45,205 nt of DNA from an uncultured Pelagibacteraceae bacterium (GTDB lineage: Bacteria > Pseudomonadota > Alphaproteobacteria > Pelagibacterales > Pelagibacteraceae): NCBI GenBank assembly GCA_902597425.1, contig CACJXT010000004.1:1-45205 (forward strand), in the 5' to 3' direction. How positions within the stretch are numbered: the first letter of the stretch is position 1; each line of letters starts with the position of its first letter. A program made the position numbers and the translations under genes. Positions 31,300 through 40,730 of this stretch are shown here, piece after piece. The notes below the pieces were generated by a model. It did not search any database, had not been told where the DNA came from, and saw only the letters and a list, made by a program, of their open reading frames with translations.

Positions 31300-32985
31300 T
31301 TAAAATAATCCTTCAGTTTCTCCTTTGGAATTTAATTTAATTGAGTCCGCAGCAGGTACTCTTGGAAGACCGGGCATAGTCATTATTGCTCCACAGATTA
31401 CTACAATAAACTCAGCTCCTGAAGAAAGCCTAATTTCTCTTATTGGCAAAACATGTCCAGATGGAGCTCCTTTTAAACTAGGATCTGTAGAGAAACTGTA
31501 TTGAGTTTTAGCAATACATATTGGAAGATCTCCATATCCTTTTGACTCAAAATCTTTTAATTGGTCTCTTATTTTTGTATCGGCAACAGCTTCACTTGCG
31601 TGATAAATTTCCTTAGCAATTGTTTCTATTTTTTTAAACAAAGGTGTTTTATCTTCATATAAAAATTTAAATTTATTTTTTTCTTTTTCACACAATTCAA
31701 CAACATTTTTAGCAAGTTCTTTTGTTCCTTCTCCTCCATTTGACCAATGAGTACAAAGTGTTGCTTTAACATTAAGTGTTTTACAGTAATCAATTAAAGC
31801 TTTTACTTCTTTATCAGTATCAGTAATAAAATGGTTTATAGCTACTGTAACAGGTAGTCCAAATTTCTGTGTATTAACAATATGTCTTTCTAAATTTACC
31901 AAACCTTTTTTAAGAGCTACTACATTTTCTTTTTTAAGTTCGTCTTTTGCTACTCCACCATGCATTTTTAATGCTCTGATTGTTGCAACAATTACAACAC
32001 AACTTGGTTTTAATCCTGACTTTCTGCATTTTATGTCTAAAAATTTTTCAGCACCAAGATCCGCACCAAATCCTGCTTCAGTTACAACATAGTCACTTAA
32101 TTTTAATCCTGTTTTTGTAGCAATAACCGAGTTACAACCATGTGCAATATTTGCGAAGGGCCCACCATGAATAATTGCAGGATTATTTTCTAAAGTTTGT
32201 GTAATATTAGGTCTAATGGCATCTTTTAAAAGAACTGTCATTGGACCTTGTGCTTTCAAATCTTTTGCGTAAATTGGTTTTCTTTCTCTTGTGTAGCCAA
32301 TTGTAATATTTCCAATTCTATTTTCTAAATCTTTTAAATCATTTGATAAACAGAAAATAGCCATAATTTCTGAAGCTACTGTAATATCAAATCCATCTTC
32401 TCTAGGATATCCGTTAGCAATTCCACCTAAATTAATATTAATTGATCTTAATGAACGATCGTTCATATCCATTACTCTTTTCCAAACAATTCTTCTAACA
32501 TCAATATTCAATTTATTTCCCCAATAAATATGATTATCAATTAAAGCAGATAAAAGATTATGAGCAGAAGTGATTGCATGAAAATCTCCAGTAAAGTGTA
32601 AATTAATTTGTTCCATTGGTACTACCTGCGCATATCCTCCGCCGGCTGCTCCACCTTTCATTCCAAATGATGGCCCCAAACTTGGTTCTCTAAGACAAAC
32701 AATAGATTTTTTTCCTATTTTATTTAAACCATCGGTCAAACCAACAGAAGTTGTGGTTTTTCCTTCACCAGCAGGAGTTGGGGTTATTGCAGTAACTAAA
32801 ATTAATTTTCCGTCATTTTTATTTTTTAATTTTTCTAAATATTCGAGCTTAATTTTTGCAATGTATCTACTTATTGGGCTATAGACTTCAGCTTCATCCG
32901 GAACATTAATACCATCAAGAATTTCTTTAATAGGTTTCATTTTTGCTGCTCTTGCTATTTCTATGTCTGATTTGACTGCGCTCAT
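31300..32985 (-). CDS. fhs: Formate-tetrahydrofolate ligase
   Basis: It makes 10-formyl-THF from formate, THF and ATP, or runs in reverse to release formate and ATP. The 561 residues are the full normal length. Signatures are [16 protein letters not shown] (ATP loop, about 67-82), [52 protein letters not shown] and [14 protein letters not shown], ending with [13 protein letters not shown]. It is divergent from the soxBDAG genes, sharing a 133-base spacer, so formaldehyde or formate from N-demethylation and folate metabolism are likely co-regulated. The strand is opposite to its downstream neighbour, and the two genes end base to base. Confidence 0.97.
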   Translation of the reverse strand: MSAVKSDIEIARAAKMKPIKEILDGINVPDEAEVYSPISRYIAKIKLEYLEKLKNKNDGKLILVTAITPTPAGEGKTTTSVGLTDGLNKIGKKSIVCLREPSLGPSFGMKGGAAGGGYAQVVPMEQINLHFTGDFHAITSAHNLLSALIDNHIYWGNKLNIDVRRIVWKRVMDMNDRSLRSININLGGIANGYPREDGFDITVASEIMAIFCLSNDLKDLENRIGNITIGYTRERKPIYAKDLKAQGPMTVLLKDAIRPNITQTLENNPAIIHGGPFANIAHGCNSVIATKTGLKLSDYVVTEAGFGADLGAEKFLDIKCRKSGLKPSCVVIVATIRALKMHGGVAKDELKKENVVALKKGLVNLERHIVNTQKFGLPVTVAINHFITDTDKEVKALIDYCKTLNVKATLCTHWSNGGEGTKELAKNVVELCEKEKNKFKFLYEDKTPLFKKIETIAKEIYHASEAVADTKIRDQLKDFESKGYGDLPICIAKTQYSFSTDPSLKGAPSGHVLPIREIRLSSGAEFIVVICGAIMTMPGLPRVPAADSIKLNSKGETEGLF

Positions 32986-33118
32986 TTTGACTATTCCTAT
33001 ATATTCAAATTTCTTTGAAGATGGATTAATATCTCTTTTTATGGATTTTTTAAAGTTCTAAAAAATATATATAAAAAAAATAAAGAACTATTTATATTTA
33101 TTGCTATAAAATTTAATC
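32986..33118. promoter_or_regulatory. Divergent promoter region fhs / soxB
   Basis: 133 bases. TGCTATAAA (33102-33110) is an extended -10-like element 8 bases before the soxB ATG, implying a very short leader; soxB has no Shine-Dalgarno sequence. An inverted repeat AGTTCT (33054-33059) / AGAACT (33084-33089) brackets an AT-rich block. Within it lies a 20-base element (33058-33077) matched 19/20 upstream of the malyl-CoA lyase gene. No glycine riboswitch features are seen. Confidence 0.4.
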
Positions 33119-34375
33119 ATGCAAAAATATTCTGTATTTAACCTTATTAAAAATGCTTTTACGGCTCATAAGAACTGGGAGGTGGCATGGAAAGACCCAA
33201 CACCAAAGTCTCAATATGACGTTGTAATTATTGGTGGTGGAGGACATGGCTTAGCTACCGCATTTTATTTAGCAAAAGAACACAAAATTACAAATGTTGC
33301 TATTATTGAAAAAGGTTGGATAGGTGGAGGAAATGTTGGAAGAAACACTACAATAATTAGATCAAATTATATGCATGATGAAAATGCTCTATTTAGTGAA
33401 TTTGGAATGAATTTATGGAGAGACATGAGTCAGGAATTAAATTTTAATGTGATGTTTTCTCCAAGAGGAATAATTAATCTTGCACATTCAGATGCTCAAA
33501 TGAATGTTTATTCTAGAAGAGGAAACTCTATGAGATTAAACGGTATTGATGCAATTTTGTTAGGAAGAGAAGAGGTAAAAAAAATAATCCCAATGGCAGA
33601 TTTTTCAGAAAATGTTCGTTTTCCAATTTTTGGTGGATTGATGCAACCAAGTGCTGGTACAGCAAGGCATGATGCTGTTGCGTGGGGTTATGCACGTCAA
33701 GCAGATTCAATGGGAGTAGATATTATTCAAAATTGTGAAGTTACAGGCTTTGATGTTGTTGGAGGAAAGATAAAAGGTATTAGGACGTCAAAAGGTAATA
33801 TTAAAACAAATAAAGTTGGATTATGTGTTGCTGGAAGTACATCTATTCTTGCAGAAAAACTAAATATGACACTCCCAATAGAAACACATCTTTTACAAGC
33901 ATGTGTTTCTGAACCAATCAAACCAATTTTACCTAACGTTGTAACTTTTGGTGCGGGACATTTTTATTGCAGTCAATCAGATAAAGGCGAAATGGTAATG
34001 GGGGGAGATCTAGATGGATATAATAGTTATGCCCAAAGAGGAAATTTACCAACACTTCAACATGTTTTAACAGAGGGAATTGCCATGTTTCCTTTCCTTA
34101 GTAAATTAAAAATGCTTAGAACTTGGGGTGGAATAATGGATATGTCAATGGATGGTTCACCAATTATCGACAAAACACATATAGAAGGATTATATTTAAA
34201 CTGTGGATGGTGTTATGGAGGATTTAAAGCAACACCAGCATCTGGATGGACTTTTGCTCATACAATAGCAAAAGATAGAGTTCACGAATTAAATTCAGGA
34301 TATAGTTTAAACAGATTCCACACCGGCCATTTAATTGATGAAAAAGGTCTTGGCACGAAAACTTGGATTTCATAA
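33119..34375 (+). CDS. soxB: Sarcosine oxidase / N-methylglutamate dehydrogenase beta subunit
   Basis: The FAD-containing substrate-oxidising subunit of a heterotetrameric N-methyl amino acid oxidase. The FAD motif is VVIIGGGGHGLATAFYL (35-51), with AIIEKGWIGGGNVGRNTT. His184 in GTARHDAVAWGYAR is the histidine position that carries covalent FMN in the tetrameric sarcosine oxidases. The end has IIDKTHIEGLYLNCGWCYGGFKATPASG. The length is 418, as in the family. It removes the methyl group of sarcosine or N-methylglutamate as a C1 unit for THF. The gene order B-D-A-G is conserved; the next gene starts at the base after its stop. Confidence 0.93.
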   Translation: MQKYSVFNLIKNAFTAHKNWEVAWKDPTPKSQYDVVIIGGGGHGLATAFYLAKEHKITNVAIIEKGWIGGGNVGRNTTIIRSNYMHDENALFSEFGMNLWRDMSQELNFNVMFSPRGIINLAHSDAQMNVYSRRGNSMRLNGIDAILLGREEVKKIIPMADFSENVRFPIFGGLMQPSAGTARHDAVAWGYARQADSMGVDIIQNCEVTGFDVVGGKIKGIRTSKGNIKTNKVGLCVAGSTSILAEKLNMTLPIETHLLQACVSEPIKPILPNVVTFGAGHFYCSQSDKGEMVMGGDLDGYNSYAQRGNLPTLQHVLTEGIAMFPFLSKLKMLRTWGGIMDMSMDGSPIIDKTHIEGLYLNCGWCYGGFKATPASGWTFAHTIAKDRVHELNSGYSLNRFHTGHLIDEKGLGTKTWIS

Positions 34376-34642
34376 ATGCTACATATTAAATGTCCTTATT
34401 GTGGAATGAGATCACAAAATGAATTTGCATATGGTGGTGATGCAAGCGTCAAAAGGCCAGAGCTTAATAAAGAAATTTCAGATTCAGAGTGGGATAATTT
34501 TGTTTATTTAAGAAAAAGTTTAAGAGGGAAACATTTGGAATTTTGGCATCACATTTCAGGATGTAGACAATGGTTTAAAGTCCAAAGAGATACTGCAACT
34601 CATGAAATATTTAAAACATTAAAACCGAACGAAGATATTTAA
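34376..34642 (+). CDS. soxD: Sarcosine oxidase / N-methylglutamate dehydrogenase delta subunit
   Basis: A small zinc-binding subunit, 88 residues. The four ligands known for this family, Cys6, Cys9, His59 and Cys63, are all present at exactly those positions (KCPYCG and WHHISGC). The ARSQ-like segment reads MRSQNEFAYGGDA. It caps the complex next to the alpha subunit. The gene abuts soxB with no spacer and is two bases from soxA, so the whole set is translated together. Confidence 0.93.
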   Translation: MLHIKCPYCGMRSQNEFAYGGDASVKRPELNKEISDSEWDNFVYLRKSLRGKHLEFWHHISGCRQWFKVQRDTATHEIFKTLKPNEDI

Positions 34643-34644
34643 TT

Positions 34645-37641
34645 ATGCAACAAAATTTTCGATTAAATAATATTGGCTTAATTAACAGAGATAAAAAAAT
34701 TTCTTTTAAATTCAATGGAAAAAGTTATTTTGGCTATGAAGGCGATACTCTTGCATCTGCATTGATTGCAAATGGAGTTCACCTTGTTGGAAGAAGTTTT
34801 AAATATCACAGACCAAGAGGTTTTTTTGGAGCTGGCATAGATGAGTCATATGCAATTGTTCAATTATACAGAAACAATGAAACTGATCCTAATGTTCGAG
34901 CCACTGAACAAGAACTTTTTGAAGGATTAGAGGCTAAAAGTGTGAACTGTTGGCCTAGCATTAATTTTGACATTGGCGCGATAAACAATTTTTTAAATAA
35001 ATTTATTCCCGCAGGTTTTTATTACAAAACTTTTATGTGGCCAAAGAGTTTTTGGTATAAAATTTATGAACCATTCATTAGAAAGGCCGCAGGATTTGGA
35101 GTTGCATCTATAAAACATGATAAAGAAAGATATGAGCATAAGTATGAATATTGTGACTTACTAATTACTGGTTCAGGACCATCTGGATTAGCAAGCGCAT
35201 ATGCTGCAGCAAAAAATGGAGCAAGAGTGATCTTGGCAGAAGATAAACCAAGGTTTGGAGGAAGTTTATTAACTAGCGAAGTAACTATTGGAAACCAAAG
35301 TGGAATAGAATGGGCGAATAGCATTATAACTAAACTTAAACAAATGCCTAATGTGACAGTAAAAAATAGAGCTCAGGTCTTTGGTTACTACGATCATAAT
35401 ATGCTTGTAATGTCAGAACGAATAAATGATCATTTACCAAAATCAAAAAAATATAGTCCTAAACAAAGACTTTGGTACATTAGAGCTAAGGAAGTTGTGA
35501 TTTCTTCAGGCTCAATAGAAAGACCTTTAGTTTTTGGAAATAATGATACACCAGGAGTAGTACTTTCTTCTGCAGCAAAAGAATATTTAAAAGTTTATGG
35601 AGTTTTGGTTGGCCGAAATCCACTTATATTTACAAATAATGACAGTGCATATGAAACTGCTATTGAGTTTAAAAAAAATGGAATCTGGCCTATAGTTTTA
35701 GACACAAGAAGTAATCCTGATTCTGAAATTATTGATGAAGCAAAAAGAATGGGAATTAATATAAAATTTTCATATGTTGTTATAGCTGCAAAAGGTTATA
35801 AAAAAGTAAAATCAGCTGAAATTGCAAAAATATCGGAAGATAAAAAGGAATTAGGACAAATTGAAAATATTAAATGTGACTGTATATGTGTTTCTGGATT
35901 TTGGACACCAACAATACATTTAGCTTCACAATCAGGAAACAAAACAAAATTTAATAAAGAAATTGATGCATTTATTCCTAGTCAGTCTAAACAAGAAGAA
36001 ACAACCGTTGGATCTGCAAATGGAGTATTCACTTTAGAAGAGACTTTAAAAACATCTTTTGCAGTTGGTCATGAACTATCAAAAAAAATAACAAATAACG
36101 ACAATAGGCTTCCAGTTCCACAAGTTGTAGAAAAAAAATCTACGCATCATGACAAATTTTGGTGTGTACCTCTTCCAAAAGGAAAAAAATATAAAAGATT
36201 TTTAGATTTTCAAAATGATGTTGCGGTTACTGATATAGAGCTAGCCTTAAGAGAAGGTTACAGATCAATAGAACATGTTAAAAGATACACAACATTAGGA
36301 ATGGCAACTGATCAGGGCAAAACAAGCAATCTTAATGGATTACAACTTGTATCAAGTATTGAAAATAAAATAGTACCAGAAATAGGTCATACAACGTTTA
36401 GACCGCCATATACTCCAGTTACAATAGGGGCAATTGTTGGAAGAGAAGTTGGAAAACATTCTAAACCAACAAGAAAATCACCAATGCATTTATGGCATGA
36501 AAAAAATAATGCTGTATTTGTGGATGCAGGAGTTTGGTTAAGACCAAGATACTATAAACAAGGAAATGAAACATTATTTGAAGCTTCAAAAAGAGAAGCA
36601 GCCCATGTTAGAAAAAATGTAGGAGTATGTGATGTTACAACTTTAGGAAAAATAGATATTAAAGGACCAGATGCTGCTGAGTTATTAAATAGAGTTTATA
36701 CAAATGCTTGGATGAAACTCCCAGTTGGAAAAGCTAGATACGGCGTAATGCTTAGAGAAGATGGAATTGTAATGGATGATGGTACTACAACTAGAATTTC
36801 AGAAAACCATTATCATATGACAACAACTACTGCGCAGGCTGCAAATGTTTTGTCCCATCTAGAATATTATTTACAAGTTGTTTGGCCAGAGCTAAAAGTT
36901 AATGTAGTTTCAACTACAGAACAATGGGCTGGTGCAGCAATTGCAGGGCCAAAATCAAGAAATGTATTACAAAAACTATTTCCAGATACCAATGTTTCAA
37001 ATGAAGGCTTGCCATTTATGGGATATGTCGAAGCTAGTTTGTTTGGTATTTATGCAAGAATTTTTAGGATTTCTTTTTCTGGTGAACTTGCTTACGAAGT
37101 TAATGTTGAATCAGACAATGGAAATTTTATGTGGGAAAAAATAATGGAAATAGGAAAAGAATTTGAAATTCAACCATATGGAACAGAAGCTTTATCTACA
37201 TTAAGAATTGAAATGGGACATGTGGCAGGCTCAGAATTAGATGGAAGAACTATACCTTACGATAATTCATTAGAAGGATTAGTTAGCAAAAAGAAAGATT
37301 TTATTGGAAAAAGATCTCTAAATAGAGATGCGTTTGTAGCAAAAGACAGACAAAAGGTAGTAGGTGTTGTTCCTCTCGATAAAAAAACAAATATTCCAGA
37401 AGGTTCACACTTAGTACAAGATGCTAATGCAAAACTGCCAAATCCAAAACTAGGTCATATCTCTGCTTCATGTTGGAGCGTTGAATTTAATAATCCATTT
37501 TCTTTAGCTATTCTCCACGATGGAAAAAATATGATTGGCAAAAAATTATTTGCTTTATCACCACTAAAAAACAAATCTATTCCTGTTGAAATTGTTTCTT
37601 CACATTACGTTGATCCTAAAGGAGAAAGAGTAAGATCATGA
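34645..37641 (+). CDS. soxA: Sarcosine oxidase / N-methylglutamate dehydrogenase alpha subunit
   Basis: A 998-residue multidomain subunit. It opens with a small ferredoxin-fold-like piece (about 1-100, [35 protein letters not shown]). An NAD/FAD-type dinucleotide domain follows ([23 protein letters not shown], from about 172), and the C-terminal third is a GcvT-like folate domain ([47 protein letters not shown]) that captures the methylene group as 5,10-methylene-THF. Sizes and order match both tetrameric sarcosine oxidase and N-methylglutamate dehydrogenase subunits. The two cannot be separated by eye, though the mgs genes at the other end of the window make the latter a real option. Confidence 0.92.
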   Translation: MQQNFRLNNIGLINRDKKISFKFNGKSYFGYEGDTLASALIANGVHLVGRSFKYHRPRGFFGAGIDESYAIVQLYRNNETDPNVRATEQELFEGLEAKSVNCWPSINFDIGAINNFLNKFIPAGFYYKTFMWPKSFWYKIYEPFIRKAAGFGVASIKHDKERYEHKYEYCDLLITGSGPSGLASAYAAAKNGARVILAEDKPRFGGSLLTSEVTIGNQSGIEWANSIITKLKQMPNVTVKNRAQVFGYYDHNMLVMSERINDHLPKSKKYSPKQRLWYIRAKEVVISSGSIERPLVFGNNDTPGVVLSSAAKEYLKVYGVLVGRNPLIFTNNDSAYETAIEFKKNGIWPIVLDTRSNPDSEIIDEAKRMGINIKFSYVVIAAKGYKKVKSAEIAKISEDKKELGQIENIKCDCICVSGFWTPTIHLASQSGNKTKFNKEIDAFIPSQSKQEETTVGSANGVFTLEETLKTSFAVGHELSKKITNNDNRLPVPQVVEKKSTHHDKFWCVPLPKGKKYKRFLDFQNDVAVTDIELALREGYRSIEHVKRYTTLGMATDQGKTSNLNGLQLVSSIENKIVPEIGHTTFRPPYTPVTIGAIVGREVGKHSKPTRKSPMHLWHEKNNAVFVDAGVWLRPRYYKQGNETLFEASKREAAHVRKNVGVCDVTTLGKIDIKGPDAAELLNRVYTNAWMKLPVGKARYGVMLREDGIVMDDGTTTRISENHYHMTTTTAQAANVLSHLEYYLQVVWPELKVNVVSTTEQWAGAAIAGPKSRNVLQKLFPDTNVSNEGLPFMGYVEASLFGIYARIFRISFSGELAYEVNVESDNGNFMWEKIMEIGKEFEIQPYGTEALSTLRIEMGHVAGSELDGRTIPYDNSLEGLVSKKKDFIGKRSLNRDAFVAKDRQKVVGVVPLDKKTNIPEGSHLVQDANAKLPNPKLGHISASCWSVEFNNPFSLAILHDGKNMIGKKLFALSPLKNKSIPVEIVSSHYVDPKGERVRS

Positions 37642-38225
37642 CATCAATATCTGCATTAGAGAATATTCACAATAAAGGTCTTTTTGGAGATCATGAAGGT
37701 AAAAATGAAACTGAGTTATTAAAAATTTTTGAAAGAAAAAATTTATTAATTGTTCAAATTGTCCAATTTGAAAATTCTTCTTCTACAATAAAAGAAATTA
37801 ATATAGATGGTCTTAATTTTATTGATGAAGCACAAAAAGTAAGTAGCAACAATGACACTAGAATTTTGTGGTGTGGACCTAAAAATTGGCTTTTAACATC
37901 AAAAAATAAAAATTTGATAAAAACTATTCAAAAAACATTTAATGAAAGTGATTTTGCAATTACAGACTTATCTCATTCAAGAGCTATAATTGAACTAGAA
38001 GGAAAAAACTCAAAAGAAGTATTAAAAAAAGGATGCCCTTTCAATTTTAATGAATTAAAAAAAGACAATTGTGTAAACTCTGTATTCAATGGTATTACAA
38101 TCACTATAGATATGATCGATGAAGATACAAATAAAATAAGATTATTTGCTCTTAGAAGTTTTGGTCAATCGCTATATCACTCTATTACAGATGCCTGTTT
38201 GGAGTTTGGTTACCAAAATCTTTAA
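37638..38225 (+). CDS. soxG: Sarcosine oxidase / N-methylglutamate dehydrogenase gamma subunit
   Basis: The fourth subunit, 195 residues, a degenerate GcvT-like domain. Family features are [12 protein letters not shown], a [25 protein letters not shown] segment and [15 protein letters not shown] near the end. Its ATG overlaps the soxA stop (ATGA), supporting coupled translation. It is the most divergent subunit, as usual for SoxG, and is identified mainly by these motifs plus position. No strong terminator is visible after it. Confidence 0.88.
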   Translation: MTSISALENIHNKGLFGDHEGKNETELLKIFERKNLLIVQIVQFENSSSTIKEINIDGLNFIDEAQKVSSNNDTRILWCGPKNWLLTSKNKNLIKTIQKTFNESDFAITDLSHSRAIIELEGKNSKEVLKKGCPFNFNELKKDNCVNSVFNGITITIDMIDEDTNKIRLFALRSFGQSLYHSITDACLEFGYQNL

Positions 38226-38352
38226 ATCTAAATAAAAAAACCTTTTAATTGTTGTAAAATTCAGTGTTTTAATAAAGTACTTAAGAAAGATACTAATCAA
38301 CTTCTATCTTGAGTTGAAGAAATTAAACATATAAAATGAAATTAGGGAAACA
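38226..38352 (+). promoter_or_regulatory. Spacer before the lipoprotein gene
   Basis: 127 AT-rich bases. A weak hairpin, TCAACT (38297-38302) / AGTTGA (38312-38317), lies about 35 bases before the lipoprotein ATG, which has a TTAGGGAAAC ribosome-binding site. Promoter elements are probable here because the sox operon ends just before, but I cannot place them reliably. Confidence 0.3.
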
Positions 38353-38685
38353 ATGAAAAATAAAAAAATAGTTTTTATTTTAATGTCAGTAGTATTGCTT
38401 TCTGGTTGTGCACAATCTACTGCATTTATAGGTCCTGCAATAACAGTTGCAGCAACTGGTAACGTTGGTCAAGCAGGATTCACTTATGGAACTAATGAAG
38501 TTTTTAAGAAAGAAACTGGCAAAGATACAGTGCAGTATGTAACTAGTTTATTTGAACTTGAAAATGAAAATTTATTGAAATCTGAAGAAAAAAAATCAAA
38601 AATTGATGAAGATTTAATTGCATTAGTGGAAGGTAGCATTAAAAAAACAAGGCAAAAATTGCTTCAAGAAAAAGCAATTAACTAA
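38353..38685 (+). CDS. Small lipoprotein (110 aa)
   Basis: A signal peptide with a clear lipobox (MKNKKIVFILMSVVLLSGC, lipidated Cys19) targets it to the membrane as a lipoprotein. The first mature part is Gly/Ala/Thr-rich (STAFIGPAITVAATGNVGQAG), compatible with a membrane-interacting segment. The C-terminal half is a long charged helix (ENENLLKSEEKKSKIDEDL, KKTRQKLLQEKA). The function is unknown. It is a single gene with its own spacer upstream and is convergent with the cupin gene 13 bases downstream. Confidence 0.75.
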   Translation: MKNKKIVFILMSVVLLSGCAQSTAFIGPAITVAATGNVGQAGFTYGTNEVFKKETGKDTVQYVTSLFELENENLLKSEEKKSKIDEDLIALVEGSIKKTRQKLLQEKAIN

Positions 38686-38698
38686 TCTCAAATAAAAA

Positions 38699-39049
38699 TT
38701 ATTTTTTAAGAAGTTCGTTTTTAGCTGTTTGAAAAACTAAAAGCAAACACCCAATTTTTGTGTATGAATAATGAGAAGATCCAGGCTCAAAAGTAACAAA
38801 ATCTCCTTTTTTAAAAATTTTGTTATCAAGATCAATTAATTCCCCATCTAGTATTAAAAATTCTTCATAGTTAGCATGTTTATGGGGTAAACTTTTAGCA
38901 CCAGGTTCCATTTTAAGAATGTAGCTACCTTGACCTTTTTCTTTATTATAAGAAATTTTATGCCAACTCATTCCAGAAATTGGATCACCATAATTATCAA
39001 ATGGTTCAAATTTTACATTTAAAGGATTAGTTATTTTTCTTTTACTCAT
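38699..39049 (-). CDS. Cupin-domain protein
   Basis: A single-domain cupin of 116 residues. Motif 1 reads PHKHANYEEFLILDGEL (two His and Glu as metal ligands) and motif 2 is KKGDFVTFEPGSSHYSYTKIG with a third histidine. The size and the pattern EFLILDGELID resemble ChrR/anti-sigma-type or small dioxygenase-like cupins. A specific reaction cannot be given. It is monocistronic, with a 41-base divergent spacer to the hydrolase gene. Confidence 0.8.
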   Translation of the reverse strand: MSKRKITNPLNVKFEPFDNYGDPISGMSWHKISYNKEKGQGSYILKMEPGAKSLPHKHANYEEFLILDGELIDLDNKIFKKGDFVTFEPGSSHYSYTKIGCLLLVFQTAKNELLKK

Positions 39050-39090
39050 GTTTATTTGTTCATAATATTTAAATAAAAAATTATATTTTT

Positions 39091-39843
39091 ATGAAACATA
39101 TATATATTGGCGATGAAGGAAAAGGATTTCCTTTAATATTAATCCATGGATTTTTAGGTTCATCAAAAATGTGGGAACCACAAATTAATTTTTTTAAAAA
39201 TTATTTTAGAGTAATCACACCAGATTTACCTGGTTTTGGAAAAAGTAACAAAGCAAAATCACACAATAACATTCAATCAATTGCTAATTTACTTATGGAT
39301 TGTCTTGAAAAAAAAAAAATAGATAAGTTTCATTTATTAGGTCATTCAATGGGAGGTATGGTTGCTCAGGAAATGGTAAAAGAATACGGAAATAAAATTG
39401 TAAAGTTAATTTTTTATGGTACTGGTCCTCGAGGTGAAATGCCTGGACGATTCGAATCAGTTGATCAATCTAGAAAAAATCTAAAAAAAAAAGGTTTAGA
39501 AATTACAGCAAAAAATATTGCAAAGACTTGGTTTGTAAGAAAAGAAAATGCAAAATATTTTGATATTTGTATTGAAGCAGGAAAACAAACTTCTATTAAA
39601 GTAGTTGATGATGCACTTATTGCATTTAAAAATTGGAATGGAGTTGATGCCTTAAAAAATATTAAAAATGAGACTTTAATATTATGGGGAAATCAAGACA
39701 AATCTTACAACTTACAACAAATAAAAATTTTAGAAAAAAGTATAAAAAAAAGCAAGCTAGTAATATTTAAAAATTGTGCACACAACGTACATTTAGAACA
39801 ACCAGATAAATTCAATATTATTACTAAGAATTTTTTATTATAA
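39091..39843 (+). CDS. Alpha/beta-fold hydrolase
   Basis: A serine hydrolase of 250 residues. The oxyanion strand is LILIHGFLGSSKMW (14-27), the nucleophile elbow GHSMGGM (Ser), the acid in LWGNQDKSY (Asp) and the base in NCAHNVHLEQP (His). PDLPGFGKSNK is the usual second loop. The family includes esterases, C-C bond hydrolases and lactonases; none is singled out. A -10-like TATATT lies only about 6 bases before the ATG, and no Shine-Dalgarno sequence is visible. Confidence 0.85.
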   Translation: MKHIYIGDEGKGFPLILIHGFLGSSKMWEPQINFFKNYFRVITPDLPGFGKSNKAKSHNNIQSIANLLMDCLEKKKIDKFHLLGHSMGGMVAQEMVKEYGNKIVKLIFYGTGPRGEMPGRFESVDQSRKNLKKKGLEITAKNIAKTWFVRKENAKYFDICIEAGKQTSIKVVDDALIAFKNWNGVDALKNIKNETLILWGNQDKSYNLQQIKILEKSIKKSKLVIFKNCAHNVHLEQPDKFNIITKNFLL

Positions 39844-39858
39844 TTTTTTTATTTTTGC

Positions 39859-39922
39859 TATTGGTTGAAATAAGCTATTAAATAAATTTTTAATTTATTT
39901 AATAAATATACTTCAACCAATA
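39859..39922. repeat. Nested inverted repeat between the hydrolase and cspA
   Basis: Outer arms TATTGGTTGAA (39859-39869) and TTCAACCAATA (39912-39922) are perfect 11-base complements. Inside them a second, perfect 13-base hairpin (39876-39888 / 39892-39904, loop TTT) is made only of A and T. T-rich sequence flanks the left arm and AAAAA the right, extending the outer pairing through a small bulge. It lacks a T tail on either strand, so it is not a textbook terminator; it would form a long two-part stem at the 3' end of both convergent transcripts. Confidence 0.8.
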
Positions 39923-39934
39923 AAAATTTGAAAA

Positions 39935-40141
39935 TTACGCAGTTTTTAGATTAATTGCAGAAGGACCTTTAGGACCATCTTCAACGTCAAAAGTTAGCGC
40001 TTGACCTTCATCGAGACCGCTCAAACCTGCATCTCTAACTGCTGACACGTGAACGAATACATCTTTTTCTTTATCTTCTCTTTCGATAAAACCAAAACCT
40101 TTGTTTTGATTAAACCATTTTACTTTTCCTTGTAGACTCAT
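39935..40141 (-). CDS. Cold-shock protein, CspA family
   Basis: A 68-residue OB-fold protein that binds single-stranded RNA and DNA. Both RNP motifs are present: [16 protein letters not shown] (9-24, RNP1 KGFGFI) and DVFVHVSAV (28-36, RNP2). The C-terminus [24 protein letters not shown] is standard. It acts as an RNA chaperone. It is monocistronic, with a 120-base AT-rich leader region that contains a hairpin and a consensus TTGACA. Confidence 0.97.
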   Translation of the reverse strand: MSLQGKVKWFNQNKGFGFIEREDKEKDVFVHVSAVRDAGLSGLDEGQALTFDVEDGPKGPSAINLKTA

Positions 40142-40261
40142 ATTTTTCTTCTTACTTTATTTGTGTTAACTTTTATTACTTATAATTAAGTAATATTGCT
40201 TTCTTTATATTTATTTAGGTTTTGTCAACTAAATTTAACAATAAAATAAATTAAAAATGGA
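40142..40261 (-). promoter_or_regulatory. cspA promoter and leader with 9-bp hairpin
   Basis: On the minus strand TTGACA (complement of 40223-40228) is a perfect -35, though the best downstream TATAAA is too close (13-base spacer). Nearer the gene, TATTACTTA (complement of 40187-40195) and TAAGTAATA (complement of 40174-40182) form a perfect 9-bp stem with a 4-base loop, about 30-50 bases before the ATG. This could be a 5'-UTR structure or an operator. Confidence 0.5.
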
Positions 40262-40723
40262 TTAGTTGCCAATTAGCATGCTCATATAACAAGAATTAGG
40301 ATCTTCTTTGTAATGAGCAAAAGGTTTACATAACTTAAATCCACATTTAGTAAATAATTTTCTAGCAGGAGAAAAAAAATTTCCAGTGCCAGTTTCTACA
40401 CTTATTCTTTTAATATTGAGCTTTTTAGCTTCAAAAATCAAATGTTTAAGTATTTTAATTCCATTACCTTTTTTTCTAAATCTATCCTCAACTCGAATAG
40501 ATTTAAATTCACCATGTTCTTTATTTAAAAATTTTAGAGCGCCGCAACCCATTAATTGATTATCTTCCCACAAACTCCAAAATTTAATATTTTGATCTTT
40601 AAGTCCTTCAATATCTAATACATGGGCACTTCCTTCAGGAGAAACAGATCTAAGTTCAATGAAATGTTTATTAAGCAAATCTAATACTTCAGAATTATCA
40701 AAATTTCCTTCTATAGATTTCAT
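40262..40723 (-). CDS. GNAT-family N-acetyltransferase
   Basis: An acetyl-CoA-dependent acetyltransferase of 153 residues. The fold is visible in SLWEDNQLMGCGALKFL (beta strands 2-3), GEFKSIRVEDRFRKKGNGIKILKHLI (strand 4 and the acetyl-CoA loop R-x-x-G-x-G, slightly altered to RKKGNG) and ISVETGTGNFFSPARKLFTKCGF. The arrangement VETG...F...ARKLF-x-x-x-GF is that of small-molecule or protein GNATs related to YafP/ElaA. The substrate is unknown. It starts 7 bases after the metallo-hydrolase stop in the purE-purK-hydrolase-GNAT run. Confidence 0.85.
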   Translation of the reverse strand: MKSIEGNFDNSEVLDLLNKHFIELRSVSPEGSAHVLDIEGLKDQNIKFWSLWEDNQLMGCGALKFLNKEHGEFKSIRVEDRFRKKGNGIKILKHLIFEAKKLNIKRISVETGTGNFFSPARKLFTKCGFKLCKPFAHYKEDPNSCYMSMLIGN

Positions 40724-40730
40724 AAAATAA

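Noticed and set aside
32986-33118. Glycine or other folate/C1-related riboswitch before soxB or fhs
   Set aside because: No conserved riboswitch core is visible, and the probable -10 lies too near the soxB start to leave room for one.
33119-38225. Annotation as dimethylglycine dehydrogenase
   Set aside because: That enzyme is a single large chain; here four separate subunits including the zinc-binding SoxD are present.
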